A stretch of DNA of 64,000 nt from CAYNLK01 sp964398055 (lineage in GTDB: Bacteria > Chloroflexota > Anaerolineae > 4572-78 > J111). Below, piece after piece: positions 52,019 to 59,936 of this stretch; positions within the stretch are counted from its first letter, which is position 1, and every line of letters begins with the position of its first letter. The translations under genes and the position numbers were made by a program. Location: NCBI GenBank assembly GCA_964398055.1, contig CAYNLK010000029.1, forward strand, positions 11,892 through 75,891, in the 5' to 3' direction. The notes below the pieces were generated by a model. That model worked only from the letters and a program-made list of their open reading frames with translations. It was not told where the DNA came from and ran no database searches.

Positions 52019-52482
52019 CCGCGCCAAACTCCGGTCTACATCGGATAAACCGTTAGCAAATAGCTCTTGATCTGGTAGTAATCATAGCCTGATGATGATT
52101 TTTGGCAAATACGTCTCGGAATTGCCCCGATCAGGGGCTGGTTAAAAAGAACTTTTGACACTATCCCAAATTGGAGTAAACTAAAAAAGTTTGATTTTTT
52201 GGTCAAAAGTGAGTTATAGTCGGCTTGAGCGGGTAAATGACAAACGGTTCTTCAGGATTTTCCGTACAGCATACTATATATAGTGGTGGTTAATACGTAC
52301 CTCCAAATGAAATCTTCTAAAGCAACCTCGATATATAGTGCATCTACACTGGAAGTACACTAGATGTTGTGATTTTATACGAAGTTTACTTAAAAAATCG
52401 CCTCACTATATATAGTGGTATGCACGGAAAATACCAAAGAACCTGACAAACGACAATCTGGTTTGGCGAGCGGAGGAAAGTA
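52019..52482. other. 464-bp region upstream of the VTC gene
   Basis: It is mostly a MITE-like element (52246-52443) plus AT-rich DNA at 52140-52230. The VTC ribosome site GGAGGAAAG lies only about 30 bp beyond the element. Confidence 0.7.
52246..52443. mobile_element. MITE-like element, 198 bp, 8-bp target duplication
   Basis: The termini are inverse over about 44 bases: GGTTCTTCAGGATTTTCCGT... and GGTTCTTTGGTATTTTCCGT..., each continuing to a self-palindromic ACTATATATAGT. TGACAAAC flanks both ends (52238-52245 and 52444-52451). An inner CATCTA/TAGATG pair is at about 52341-52366. No coding frame. Confidence 0.85.
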
Positions 52483-53238
52483 GTGGCGCGCATTAAAGAG
52501 TATAGTCGTTATGAACTGAAATATCTCTTGAACAAAGAGCAGTGCGCCACCCTCAGCAAGCTGATGGCCGACTACATGACGCTCGACGCCCACGGGGATG
52601 ACCAGGGCCGCTATGCTATAGCCAGTCTTTACTACGATACCGTTGACTATAAAGCCTATTGGGACAAAGTGGAAGGGCACAAATTTCGACGCAAAGTCCG
52701 GGTACGGCTCTATGGTGATCGGGTGATTGGGCCAGACACCCAATGTTTTGTGGAGATCAAACAGCGTATTAACAAAACATTGCAAAAAAAACGGGTCATT
52801 TTGCCCTATGAGACGGCCACGGCCTTGTGCGGAGCAGGTGCAGAGGTTCAGGCTGAGTTATCTGAAGCCGATCAGGCCGTAGTCAGCGAAGTTAGATATT
52901 TGCAGAGCACTTTACAGTTGCAGCCGGCCTGCGTGGTGAGTTATGATCGATTAGCTTTTGAGGGCAGTGGCTACGATCCGGGATTGCGGGTCACTTTTGA
53001 CACAAATTTGAAGGGGCGTGTGCATGATTTGTCGCTGTTGGCCGAGGGTTCTAGTGAAAATCACTATTTTATCCCGCCGGGTTGGTGCGTGATGGAGGTT
53101 AAAGTAAATTATCGGGTGCCCTACTGGTTAACCGAGCTGGTGGCCCGGTATGGTTGTACCTTACGCCGCATTAGTAAATATTGCGCTGCTCTGGAACAAT
53201 TCAAGGCAATCCTACAAAGACAGCATATCTCGTACTAG
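52483..53238 (+). CDS. VTC-domain protein (polyphosphate polymerase-like)
   Basis: A 251-residue VTC/CYTH-like tunnel enzyme. The basic and acidic residues lining the tunnel are visible: SRYELKYLL, IASLYYDT, KFRRKVRVRLYG, CFVEIKQRINKTLQKKR, SYDRLAF, LRVTFDTNL, VMEVKVNY and RISKY. Eukaryotic Vtc4 makes polyphosphate with this fold. It starts at GTG 52483 behind GGAGG, 13 nt ahead of a DUF4956 membrane protein, its common partner. A bacterial polyphosphate or related polyanion function is plausible but unproven. Confidence 0.88.
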   Translation: MARIKEYSRYELKYLLNKEQCATLSKLMADYMTLDAHGDDQGRYAIASLYYDTVDYKAYWDKVEGHKFRRKVRVRLYGDRVIGPDTQCFVEIKQRINKTLQKKRVILPYETATALCGAGAEVQAELSEADQAVVSEVRYLQSTLQLQPACVVSYDRLAFEGSGYDPGLRVTFDTNLKGRVHDLSLLAEGSSENHYFIPPGWCVMEVKVNYRVPYWLTELVARYGCTLRRISKYCAALEQFKAILQRQHISY

Positions 53239-53251
53239 AGGAGAAGTAGAG

Positions 53252-53944
53252 ATGGACTTCACGGATTTATTTTCCGGTTTTGGGGAAGTGACCGACGTGT
53301 TTACCGTCGGCGATATTGTCTTCACCATTATCCTGAGTTTTCTATTGACGTTAGTGGTGGCCTGGACCTACAAAACCACTTACAAAGGCGTGGCTTACAC
53401 CCAATCCTACGTCCACACCCTGATCCTGATGGGGATGGTAGTGTCAATCATTATGCTGGTCATCGGCTCTAACATTGCCCGGGCCTTTACGTTAGTAGGC
53501 GCCTTGTCGATTGTGCGTTTCCGTAACGCCATCAAAGATACCCGCGACGTTGGTTTCATCTTTTACACGATGGGGATGGGCATGGCTGTTGGGACCCGCT
53601 TCTATCTCCTGGCTGTGGTTTCGACCTTTATGATTGCATTCATCTGGTGGGGCATTTCATCTTTGAATATGTTTGCCAAGGATGTGCAAGAGCAAATTTT
53701 AAAGGTGAGATTGCCGGCCGATATGCCTTACGAGCGGTTATTCAATACCGTCTTTGCCTCTTACCTGGCCCGCTATGACCTGATTGCCGTGGAGACAGTT
53801 CAGGCCGGGCTGTTGACCGAGTTGGTTTATGGGGTTGAATTCAAGAAAAAGGCTGCCCCGCGGGCTTTTATGGAGGAGCTGCGCCGGCTCAACGACAACA
53901 ATAAAGTGGCCCTCATCACCGGCCACCACGAGGTTGATTTGTAA
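53252..53944 (+). CDS. DUF4956 membrane protein, partner of the VTC-domain protein
   Basis: A 230-residue protein. Three or four helices at the N-terminal half (about 19-130) surround the hallmark GALSIVRFRNAIKDTRDVGFIFYTMGMGMAVG; the soluble C-terminal half (150-230) is cytoplasmic and ferredoxin-like by pattern. ATG 53252 follows GAGGAGAAG. DUF4956 genes often follow VTC genes, which suggests that it may couple VTC activity to the membrane. Its 3' end overlaps the convergent MBL-fold gene by 29 bp. Confidence 0.88.
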   Translation: MDFTDLFSGFGEVTDVFTVGDIVFTIILSFLLTLVVAWTYKTTYKGVAYTQSYVHTLILMGMVVSIIMLVIGSNIARAFTLVGALSIVRFRNAIKDTRDVGFIFYTMGMGMAVGTRFYLLAVVSTFMIAFIWWGISSLNMFAKDVQEQILKVRLPADMPYERLFNTVFASYLARYDLIAVETVQAGLLTELVYGVEFKKKAAPRAFMEELRRLNDNNKVALITGHHEVDL

Positions 53945-54641
53945 AGCCAGGAGATTTTTCGGCTTGGCTGATGGCTCGATCCAGCGCGGCCAGAGGCTCT
54001 GCCAAGACTTGGCCATGGCCTACGGCCAGGCGGGCCGGTTGCAGAGCCTGCAGCGCCCTGGCGCTGTGCAGGGCAGTGGGCTTGTGCCAGGTAGCCAGGG
54101 CCGGAAAAGGGAACAACCAGCGTATCGTTCCAATCACGGCAAGGCCCCCAATCGTCTGAAAAGCATCACCGGCAATCACCGTCCGGTCTCGCCCATCCAG
54201 CAAAGCGATGTGACCGGGTGTGTGGCCCGGACTGGCCACAACTTCGAGCGAGCCAAGCCGGTCGCCCGGTTCCAGGAGGCGAGTCGGTTGGGTCTGGCAA
54301 GGTTGGTAACCACCCCTGAGTTTGACCTGCGGTTCAGCCGCATCCAGGCTCATGTCACCGGCCAGAAAACGGGCATCACGAGCGCCGATAGCCACCTCTA
54401 CGTCGGGTAGGGCCTGTTTGAGGGCGTCGAGCGAAGCCACGTGGTCATTGTGGGCGTGAGTCAGCACAATGCGGACTATTGGCCCGTCATGCTCTCGAGC
54501 GGCTGCAATAATAGCGTTGGCGCTGCCGGCCAGGTTGGTGTCAACCAGGGTGAAGCCATCTTCCTCCCTCACCAGATAACAGTTGACCATCCCATACCGG
54601 GTTAGTTGGATCAAATATTGACCATGTTGGGTTGATTTCAT
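53916..54641 (-). CDS. MBL-fold metallo-hydrolase
   Basis: A 241-residue metallo-beta-lactamase-fold protein. Metal ligands are in LTHAHNDHVASLD (HxHxDH), SPGHTPGHIALL, IAGDAF and VGHGQ. It matches the general glyoxalase II-like/lactonase group; the precise substrate cannot be assigned. ATG has AGGGAG upstream. It is convergent with the DUF4956 gene. Confidence 0.9.
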   Translation of the reverse strand: MKSTQHGQYLIQLTRYGMVNCYLVREEDGFTLVDTNLAGSANAIIAAAREHDGPIVRIVLTHAHNDHVASLDALKQALPDVEVAIGARDARFLAGDMSLDAAEPQVKLRGGYQPCQTQPTRLLEPGDRLGSLEVVASPGHTPGHIALLDGRDRTVIAGDAFQTIGGLAVIGTIRWLFPFPALATWHKPTALHSARALQALQPARLAVGHGQVLAEPLAALDRAISQAEKSPGFTNQPRGGR

Positions 54642-54972
54642 GCGAGTCTCCCTGGAAAATTGTGAATTATGAATAGCGAATTGCGAATTGCGAATAGTTG
54701 GACTGCTCCCCCGCCCCTCTGCGCCCCTGCTATTTAAGCCCCAATTTAACCTCTTCCAATGCCTCCAGGTGATCTTGCAGGGTCCGGACCTCTTAATTTC
54801 AGTATAACACGACTAAGGATGAATCAAAAGACCGACCGCAGCAACAGTTCACTCTTTGCGGTAAACTGCACACAATTTTTAAAAAATCTGCTGAAGTTCT
54901 GCATATTCAGTGGTTAGAATGGGGGTAGATAGTTAACCAACCAGATCAAATAGATTTAAGGAGAAAAACAAA
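54642..54972. other. 331-bp region between divergent genes
   Basis: It holds a heptamer array (54662-54696). It also has a short minus-strand open stretch at about 54735-54795 (EVRTLQDHLEALEEVKLGLK then stop) without a start codon, which may be a gene tail remnant. A TAGAAT -10-like box (54915-54920) lies before the AAGGAGAAA ribosome site of the next gene. Confidence 0.55.
54662..54696. repeat. Five heptamers of the NNGAATW type
   Basis: GTGAATT ATGAATA GCGAATT GCGAATT GCGAATA in exact 7-base phase. Confidence 0.85.
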
Positions 54973-55680
54973 ATGAAAAAATGGTTGATTATTGGTGGTC
55001 TTGTGAGTACGTTGGTAATTGGGGTAGCGGCGTTAGGGATTGCCGCTTATTCGTTGTTGCCAACGCTGGCCTACGCCCAACAAGGCCCTCGATCTATGCC
55101 TGGTATGAATGAAGGTAGGATGCCTTTTGAGGGTCGAGGCCATTTTGGCCCAATGGAGGAATTTGGGTTCCGAGGTGGGCCGGGCTGGTTCGGCGGCAAA
55201 ATCGATTACCAGGCGTTGCTGGCCGATGCCCTGGGCATCACCGTTGATGAGTTGCAGGCGGCCCAGGAGAAAGCTCGGTCTGCCGCGGTGCAGCAGGCGG
55301 TCGATGAGGGGTTGATGACTCAGGAGCAGGCCGATCTAATGGTGGCCGGCTCCAAACTTCGCAGCTATATTGACCGGGAAGCGCTGACGGCCAAAGCGCT
55401 GGGTATCTCGGTGGAGGAGCTGCAAGCGGCTCGCGACGCCGGCAAACCGCTGGCCGTGATCATCTACGAGCAGGGACTTGACCTGGCCACCCTGCGCGCC
55501 AATATGCAGTCGGCGTTTCAAGAAGCTATTCAGCAGGCGGTGGCCGACGGGGTGATTACCCAGGAGCAGGTCGATCAACTGACCAATCGAACCAAGGCCG
55601 GCTTCGGCCCGGGTGGTTTCCACGGTCGAGGCGGGTTTGGCGGGCCGCGCGGCGGGCCTGAGGGCTTTGGCCCATGGTAA
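54973..55680 (+). CDS. Secreted protein with paired helical repeat motifs and Gly/Phe/Arg-rich ends
   Basis: A 235-residue protein. A signal peptide or anchor (residues 4-36, ending near AYAQQ) is followed by a Gly/Met/Phe-rich region and two copies of a helical unit ADALGITVDELQAAQEKA / AKALGISVEELQAARDAG, each followed by AVQQAVDEGLMTQEQADLM / AIQQAVADGVITQEQVDQL. The tail is GGFHGRGGFGGPRGG-like. The pattern recalls DUF2680-type exported proteins, but I cannot name a function. AAGGAG precedes the ATG, and a strong terminator follows. Confidence 0.8.
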   Translation: MKKWLIIGGLVSTLVIGVAALGIAAYSLLPTLAYAQQGPRSMPGMNEGRMPFEGRGHFGPMEEFGFRGGPGWFGGKIDYQALLADALGITVDELQAAQEKARSAAVQQAVDEGLMTQEQADLMVAGSKLRSYIDREALTAKALGISVEELQAARDAGKPLAVIIYEQGLDLATLRANMQSAFQEAIQQAVADGVITQEQVDQLTNRTKAGFGPGGFHGRGGFGGPRGGPEGFGPW

Positions 55681-55720
55681 TGGCCGGAGTACGGTTCACA
55701 CCGACAAGCAATGAGTAGAA

Positions 55721-55758
55721 CAGGGGTCCCAAAGTTAGGCTTTGGGACCCCTGATTTT
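55721..55758 (+). terminator. Intrinsic terminator
   Basis: Perfect 14-bp stem CAGGGGTCCCAAAG / CTTTGGGACCCCTG with a TTAGG loop and ATTTTTA tail. It separates the convergent genes. Confidence 0.95.
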
Positions 55759-57527
55759 TACTGGCTGATCCCAGCAATCGGCAACTCTTTGACCTTGTAG
55801 CCCGGCTTAATATAGGGATGTTCGGTATAGTTTAGCTTGGCCGGCCGGGGTAAGACGCCGTTATCGATGTCTTGCTTTAGCAGAGGTACTAAGGACTCGA
55901 ACACTAGCCAGGCCTTGATGCGGTTGCCCAGGTAGGTGGTATGAATAGCATCGTCATACAGATCAGGTTGCCTGGGCATCATACCGGCCAGGTCGATCAG
56001 GGGGACCTGCTTGCCAGCCGCCCACTGCTTAAAGACCCGGTTCTGAAAGTCGGCGGCGCGGCGGATGTTGGCATAACTAATCGGCCAGTAGAGCCGGTTG
56101 AGGTAGCCGTAGAGAGTCCGGTGCCGGGCCGGGTCCAGGACCATGCCATCGTAGGCAAACCAGTTGAAGGTCGTCATCACCAACTTGACATCCTGGGCTT
56201 CCAGCCCTTGCTCGATCTGGTCCAAATCTTTCAGGATACTCCGCAGGGCCAGGGCATTGCCCAGATGCTGCCGGTCGGGCTTGAATTCATTCAGACCGGC
56301 GGGCAGCTTGAAGGTTTGATCGGGTTTGGGCGGTTCCTGACCGGTGATCAGGAACTGTTCCACCAGCGAGCGGGCCCGGGCGGCCAGGGCCGAGTAGTCG
56401 CTGAGATAGTCCAGCAGAGTTTTATCATCAGACTCAACCGTGGCCAGGTTGGGCACCAGACCCGGCGGCGGTTGGCCCATCGTATACTCCGGTGGAAAGC
56501 TGACCACCGTTTCGGGATGAAATTGGTTGGAGCCTTCGTAGTAGATCACGTAATCCACATCCAGCGGCAGCACCTCGTAGCGGACCACCGCGGCAATGTC
56601 GTTGGAGTTCAGTCCTTCCCGGCCGGCGTTGATGACTTCAAACTTAACGTTGTAGTTGTTGGCCTGACCCCACAAATTGAGCCAATGTTCCAAAAATTCC
56701 GGATAGGAGAAGGGCATGGAATGGCCATCGACGGTGGTGGACGCCCCGACCGCGGCCAGCCGGATGGTCTGCGGCGGCTTGGTCAGGCTGATTGGGTGGC
56801 CGCGCCAACCAAACTGGTTGGTAGTCAGGCCGGTCGGCAGGGTCACGTTGGGTGGGTAGCGGTAGCGAGGCAGCACGCTTTGCCAGGGCGCTTCAAATAG
56901 CTTGATTTCCCTGGGCACAGCCTTAAAAATGCCGGAGTTGGCAAAGTAGTCGTCGCTCAGATGTTCGTTCCACAGGTAGTTGGCTCGATAACCGTAGGCG
57001 TCCCGGTTGGCTTGATGTTCCGGTAAGATGTCGAACCTGGCAACCGGTTCGGGGGTGCTATAGAGCCATTGAGGCTGTACGTCCGAACTGAATTTGTGCT
57101 CATTGGCAAAGCTGTCCAGGGTGTAAAGCCGGGGAGTGCTAATCGGGGGAGAGTCTGGCACGGCTGCGGAGGAGTTGGCGACAACTTCGGTCTGGCTGGC
57201 CTCGGTTAAAATGGCTTCAGCCGTGGACGTGACCGGCACGCACAGTTTCCAACCCACCTCAATCAAGTTTGGATTTGAGATCAGGGCAAATGAATCATCG
57301 ATTTGGTGCTGCCGGTTGGTAGCGGTAACGATGGCCGGATAGGCCTGGAAATTGCCAAAGAATTTGTCGGCAATTTTGCTCAGACTATCATTGTCCTGAA
57401 CAATGTAGAGTTCGGCGCAGGGATTCGGTTCCGGTTCTGCGGCGGCGGGGCTAACCACGCTTGAGACGGCCAACCCACACGCCATTATTCCAAGGCCGGT
57501 TAAGAGTTGTCGAAGTACAGGTCTCAT
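55758..57527 (-). CDS. Secreted LysM-SGNH hydrolase
   Basis: A 589-residue exported protein. A signal peptide (about 1-31, ending SPAAAEP) is followed by a LysM-like domain (about 37-105, YIVQDNDSLSKIADKFFG) that should bind peptidoglycan, then an SGNH fold (about 220-560) with VGASTTVDG, INAGREGLNS, YYEGSNQ and the terminal DAIHTTYLGN. It is unusual that the nucleophile block reads GAST rather than GDS. ATG 57527 is chosen for its clean signal peptide, though no ribosome site is visible; a TTG at 57593 is the alternative. Possibly a cell-wall or polysaccharide acyl esterase. Confidence 0.75.
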   Translation of the reverse strand: MRPVLRQLLTGLGIMACGLAVSSVVSPAAAEPEPNPCAELYIVQDNDSLSKIADKFFGNFQAYPAIVTATNRQHQIDDSFALISNPNLIEVGWKLCVPVTSTAEAILTEASQTEVVANSSAAVPDSPPISTPRLYTLDSFANEHKFSSDVQPQWLYSTPEPVARFDILPEHQANRDAYGYRANYLWNEHLSDDYFANSGIFKAVPREIKLFEAPWQSVLPRYRYPPNVTLPTGLTTNQFGWRGHPISLTKPPQTIRLAAVGASTTVDGHSMPFSYPEFLEHWLNLWGQANNYNVKFEVINAGREGLNSNDIAAVVRYEVLPLDVDYVIYYEGSNQFHPETVVSFPPEYTMGQPPPGLVPNLATVESDDKTLLDYLSDYSALAARARSLVEQFLITGQEPPKPDQTFKLPAGLNEFKPDRQHLGNALALRSILKDLDQIEQGLEAQDVKLVMTTFNWFAYDGMVLDPARHRTLYGYLNRLYWPISYANIRRAADFQNRVFKQWAAGKQVPLIDLAGMMPRQPDLYDDAIHTTYLGNRIKAWLVFESLVPLLKQDIDNGVLPRPAKLNYTEHPYIKPGYKVKELPIAGISQ

Positions 57528-57558
57528 GGGGCTGCGTATGTCCTTATTGGTGGTCCAC

Positions 57559-57711
57559 TTACTCAATTCCCTCAGGCTTCTGCTGCAGCTCAAACGTCGA
57601 CAGTTGGTAGCCGTCCAGCCAGCGCATGGCTGTTTCGGCCAGGGTCAGCATCAAAACAGTGACCAGCAGCAGGATCAAAAGGTTGATAACCCACTTCTTT
57701 GGCTGAGACAT
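57559..57711 (-). CDS. Small membrane ORF (50 residues), possibly an SGNH N-terminal remnant
   Basis: It begins MSQPKKWVINLLILLLVTVL, then a helix ending in an Ala-Glu-Thr-Ala stretch, RWLDGYQLSTFELQQKPEG. It has one transmembrane helix and a short polar tail. The helix-plus-E-xx-R pattern resembles the start of membrane-anchored SGNH proteins (compare the gene at 15527-16711). It lies directly upstream of the LysM-SGNH gene in another frame, so it may be a small partner or the 5' piece of a broken gene. No good ribosome site. Confidence 0.45.
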   Translation of the reverse strand: MSQPKKWVINLLILLLVTVLMLTLAETAMRWLDGYQLSTFELQQKPEGIE

Positions 57712-57890
57712 CGTTCAATCTTGCCTTGAATAATACACCCTTCTTGGTTCGCCTTACCGGTTTGTTAGCCGTCGATTTGCCAATAGACGGCCACCGACCA
57801 ACATCTATATATTATACGCATCTCCGGCCAATCAGACGACTTGTTAACGTTAATTTTGAGACCAAAATGCTCAACTTTTGGAGTAGAAGT

Positions 57891-57905
57891 GTGCAGATTC
57901 TGCAC
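57891..57905. promoter_or_regulatory. Perfect 7-1-7 palindrome before msrQ-like gene
   Basis: GTGCAGA-T-TCTGCAC, 15 bp, followed ten bases later by TATACT (57916-57921), a likely -10 box. Its position over the -35 region fits a repressor or activator site. Confidence 0.55.
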
Positions 57906-57966
57906 AATTGCCCGGTATACTGGCGATCAAAATGGTGAAAATTCGATCTCTATGGAGGTTTCTGCA

Positions 57967-58662
57967 ATGAAGTGGTTTAAGAAAAATTGGTTGTGGCTGG
58001 CGGTGAATATCATCGCTATGTCACTGCTGGTGGGGATTTTGAACAGCTTTACTGTTGACTTTTCCGGCACGGGAGCGCCGACCATTACTGTCGAACAACC
58101 GGCTTTGCCCTTCGGGGATATTGCGGACATCCAACACGCCCCGCAGCGAGCGCCCGTAGAGCGTTCTCCGCTAACGTTTTTGGTGAAAGAAACAGGCGAG
58201 TGGGCGATCCGCTGGTTGGTTTTGGCGCTGAGCTGTACACCGCTGTATATCCTCTTTGGCTGGCGCAAGCTGCTGGCGGTTAAGAAGGCGCTGGGTTTAT
58301 TTGCTTTTCTGTTTGCGCTCCTCCATCTGCTATTCTTTGTGGCCGATCAGGGTTGGCTGGCCGTGTTTGATGAGTTTAACTTTATCCTGGGCCTGATGTC
58401 GCTATTGATTATGCTGCCATTAGCCTTAACTTCGACCCAATGGTCGATGAGAGCGATGGGCAAAAGCTGGAAACTGTTGCACCGGGCGGTTTATGCGGCG
58501 GGTCTATTGGCCGTGTTGCACGTGGCGCTTTTGGGTGAAGGTTCCGCTCTCCTTTATGGCCTCATTGTGGGCGTCGGTTTGATTGCGCGTGTGCCCCAGC
58601 TTAGAAAGGCAATCACCAGTTTTCGCCGGCACACTTTCAAACGGTCACCTGTCCCCACCTAG
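57967..58662 (+). CDS. msrQ: MsrQ/YedZ-like heme-binding membrane protein
   Basis: A 231-residue ferric-reductase-like protein. A first helix (about 8-26), a periplasmic stretch, then helices with EWAIRWLVLALSCTPL, RKLLAVKKALGLFAFLFALLHLL split by helices, LTSTQWSMRAMGKSWKLLHRAVYAAG and LHVAL; the heme histidines are in ALLHLL, WKLLHR and VLHVAL. MsrQ supplies electrons to MsrP for repair of methionine sulfoxide in the envelope, but no msrP is adjacent. ATG 57967 has TGGAGGT seven bases upstream. The C-terminal tail comes from a tandem repeat. Confidence 0.85.
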   Translation: MKWFKKNWLWLAVNIIAMSLLVGILNSFTVDFSGTGAPTITVEQPALPFGDIADIQHAPQRAPVERSPLTFLVKETGEWAIRWLVLALSCTPLYILFGWRKLLAVKKALGLFAFLFALLHLLFFVADQGWLAVFDEFNFILGLMSLLIMLPLALTSTQWSMRAMGKSWKLLHRAVYAAGLLAVLHVALLGEGSALLYGLIVGVGLIARVPQLRKAITSFRRHTFKRSPVPT

Positions 58663-58708
58663 CCGAGTTCACTTTCAAACGGTCACCTGTCCCCACCTAG
58701 CCGAGTTC
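58633..58708. repeat. Exact 38-bp tandem duplication at the msrQ 3' end
   Basis: ACTTTCAAACGGTCACCTGT...CGAGTTC occurs at 58633-58670 and again at 58671-58708 without mismatch. The first copy contains the last codons and stop (TAG 58660-58662) of the msrQ-like gene. Confidence 0.95.
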
Positions 58709-58728
58709 TCGATCTTGTTGTCAATAAG

Positions 58729-58755
58729 AAGCTGCCTCAACTCAGGCAGCTTTTT
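58729..58755 (+). terminator. Intrinsic terminator after msrQ-like gene
   Basis: AAGCTGCCT / AGGCAGCTT with a six-base loop, then TTT. Confidence 0.85.
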
Positions 58756-58782
58756 GCAACTGCAAGCCTCAGTGTGACATGG

Positions 58783-58860
58783 CTGCCCCCCTCTAACTCC
58801 CCTCGCTGGGGGGAGAATTGGCTAACTTCCCCCCCCCAGCGGGGGGGATTGAGGTGGCTT
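58783..58860. repeat. C-run/G-run palindromic repeat
   Basis: CTCCCCTCGCTGGGGGGAG and CCCCCCCCCAGCGGGGGGG blocks can pair in several ways. The long homopolymer C and G runs are prone to length change and to assembly error. Confidence 0.6.
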
Positions 58861-59022
58861 TTCGCCAAAACGGGAATTACTGATAAATTTACAATATTTC
58901 TCCACAAAACCTGTGCAATTTAACGCTAGACTCATCTAATTTGTCTAAGATAGGGGCTGTTAACCGTTTAGCCTGTCTCGGGGCTAGAGAACCTGTTATT
59001 TTTACTTTGAGGAGGATACCTG

Positions 59023-59874
59023 ATGAAAAAACGACTGCTTTTAGCGATAATGGGCCTGGCCCTATTTGTTTTGACGGCCTGTGGCGCCGGCCAGACCGCT
59101 GCCCTTGCCCCCACCCAGACACCTGTTCCAGCCGAGCAGCCAACGGCGGCGCTCCCAACCCCCACCCCTGCGGCTGAGCCGGCTGCTTCAAATATGCCGG
59201 TGGCCGAGGAAACCGCCGCTGTAACCGAGTCAACCACCTCGACTGAGGCCGCTGAGCCTGAGCCGCCGGCGGCGGAAACTGCCGGGGAAATGGCCGCGCC
59301 GGCGGCCGAGATACGCACCTTTGTTATCGTGCCGGAGCAATCACAAGCTTCGTACATTGTGGCCGAGGAGTTTTTTGGCGGCGCGCTCAATCAATTGGGC
59401 ATCCAGCCCGGCCTGGTGGATACGATTGGGGTAACCCAAGAAGTTAGCGGCGAAATGCAGCTCAACCTGAACGATCCGGCCGCCCCGCTGGTCTCAAATC
59501 AATTCAGCGTCAATTTGCAGTCGCTTACCAGCGATCAGAGTCGCCGCGATAACCAGATTCGCCAGCGCTGGCTAGAGTCCAATAGCTATCCCCTGGCTGA
59601 ATTTACCATTACGTCGTTGGAAAATCTGCCGGCGTCTTACCCCCAGGGGCAAGAAGTAACCTTTCAGGCCAATGGCGATATCACTATTCGCGACATCACC
59701 CGGCCGGTTACCTTTGATGTCACCGCCAGCTTTGCCGGTGATACGATTACCGGCGTCGCGACGACCCAACTCAAGATGACCGATTTCGGCTTTCCGCCGC
59801 CCAACTTTGCCAACCTGTTCAGCGTGGCCGACGATTTTACCGCCCAGGTTGAGTTCACTTTCCAGGCCCGGTAA
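59023..59874 (+). CDS. YceI-domain lipoprotein
   Basis: A 283-residue lipoprotein. The lipobox FVLTAC (Cys20) is followed by a Thr/Pro/Glu/Ala-rich tether (about 25-97) and a YceI lipocalin-like beta barrel (about 98-283; SQASYIVAEEF, RRDNQIRQRWLESNSYPLAEF, GDITIRDITRPVTFDV, FGFPPPNFANLFSVADDF). YceI proteins bind polyisoprenoids or other amphiphiles in the envelope. The ATG has GAGGAGGAT upstream. With the MsrQ-like gene it might form an envelope stress set, but each has its own transcription signals. Confidence 0.9.
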   Translation: MKKRLLLAIMGLALFVLTACGAGQTAALAPTQTPVPAEQPTAALPTPTPAAEPAASNMPVAEETAAVTESTTSTEAAEPEPPAAETAGEMAAPAAEIRTFVIVPEQSQASYIVAEEFFGGALNQLGIQPGLVDTIGVTQEVSGEMQLNLNDPAAPLVSNQFSVNLQSLTSDQSRRDNQIRQRWLESNSYPLAEFTITSLENLPASYPQGQEVTFQANGDITIRDITRPVTFDVTASFAGDTITGVATTQLKMTDFGFPPPNFANLFSVADDFTAQVEFTFQAR

Positions 59875-59879
59875 CGCTG

Positions 59880-59912
59880 AGGTGACCGGCGCTTCAAAAG
59901 CGCCGGTCACCT
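59880..59912 (+). terminator. Terminator-like hairpin after the YceI gene
   Basis: 15-bp stem AGGTGACCGGCGCTT / AAGCGCCGGTCACCT with a three-base loop. Only TTG follows, so it may also act as a barrier between convergent genes. Confidence 0.75.
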
Positions 59913-59936
59913 TTGTAGCTCACATTGTGGCAAGGT

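Larger units (their letters stand above)
58663..59022. other. 360-bp intergenic region
   Basis: It contains the second 38-bp copy, a terminator at 58729-58755, a C-run/G-run palindromic repeat at 58783-58860, and the promoter region and GAGGAGGAT ribosome site of the YceI gene. No gene seen. Confidence 0.75.

Noticed and set aside
54735..54795. Small minus-strand gene ending EALEEVKLGLK
   Set aside because: A stop lies just upstream and no start codon is available; at most a gene-tail fragment.
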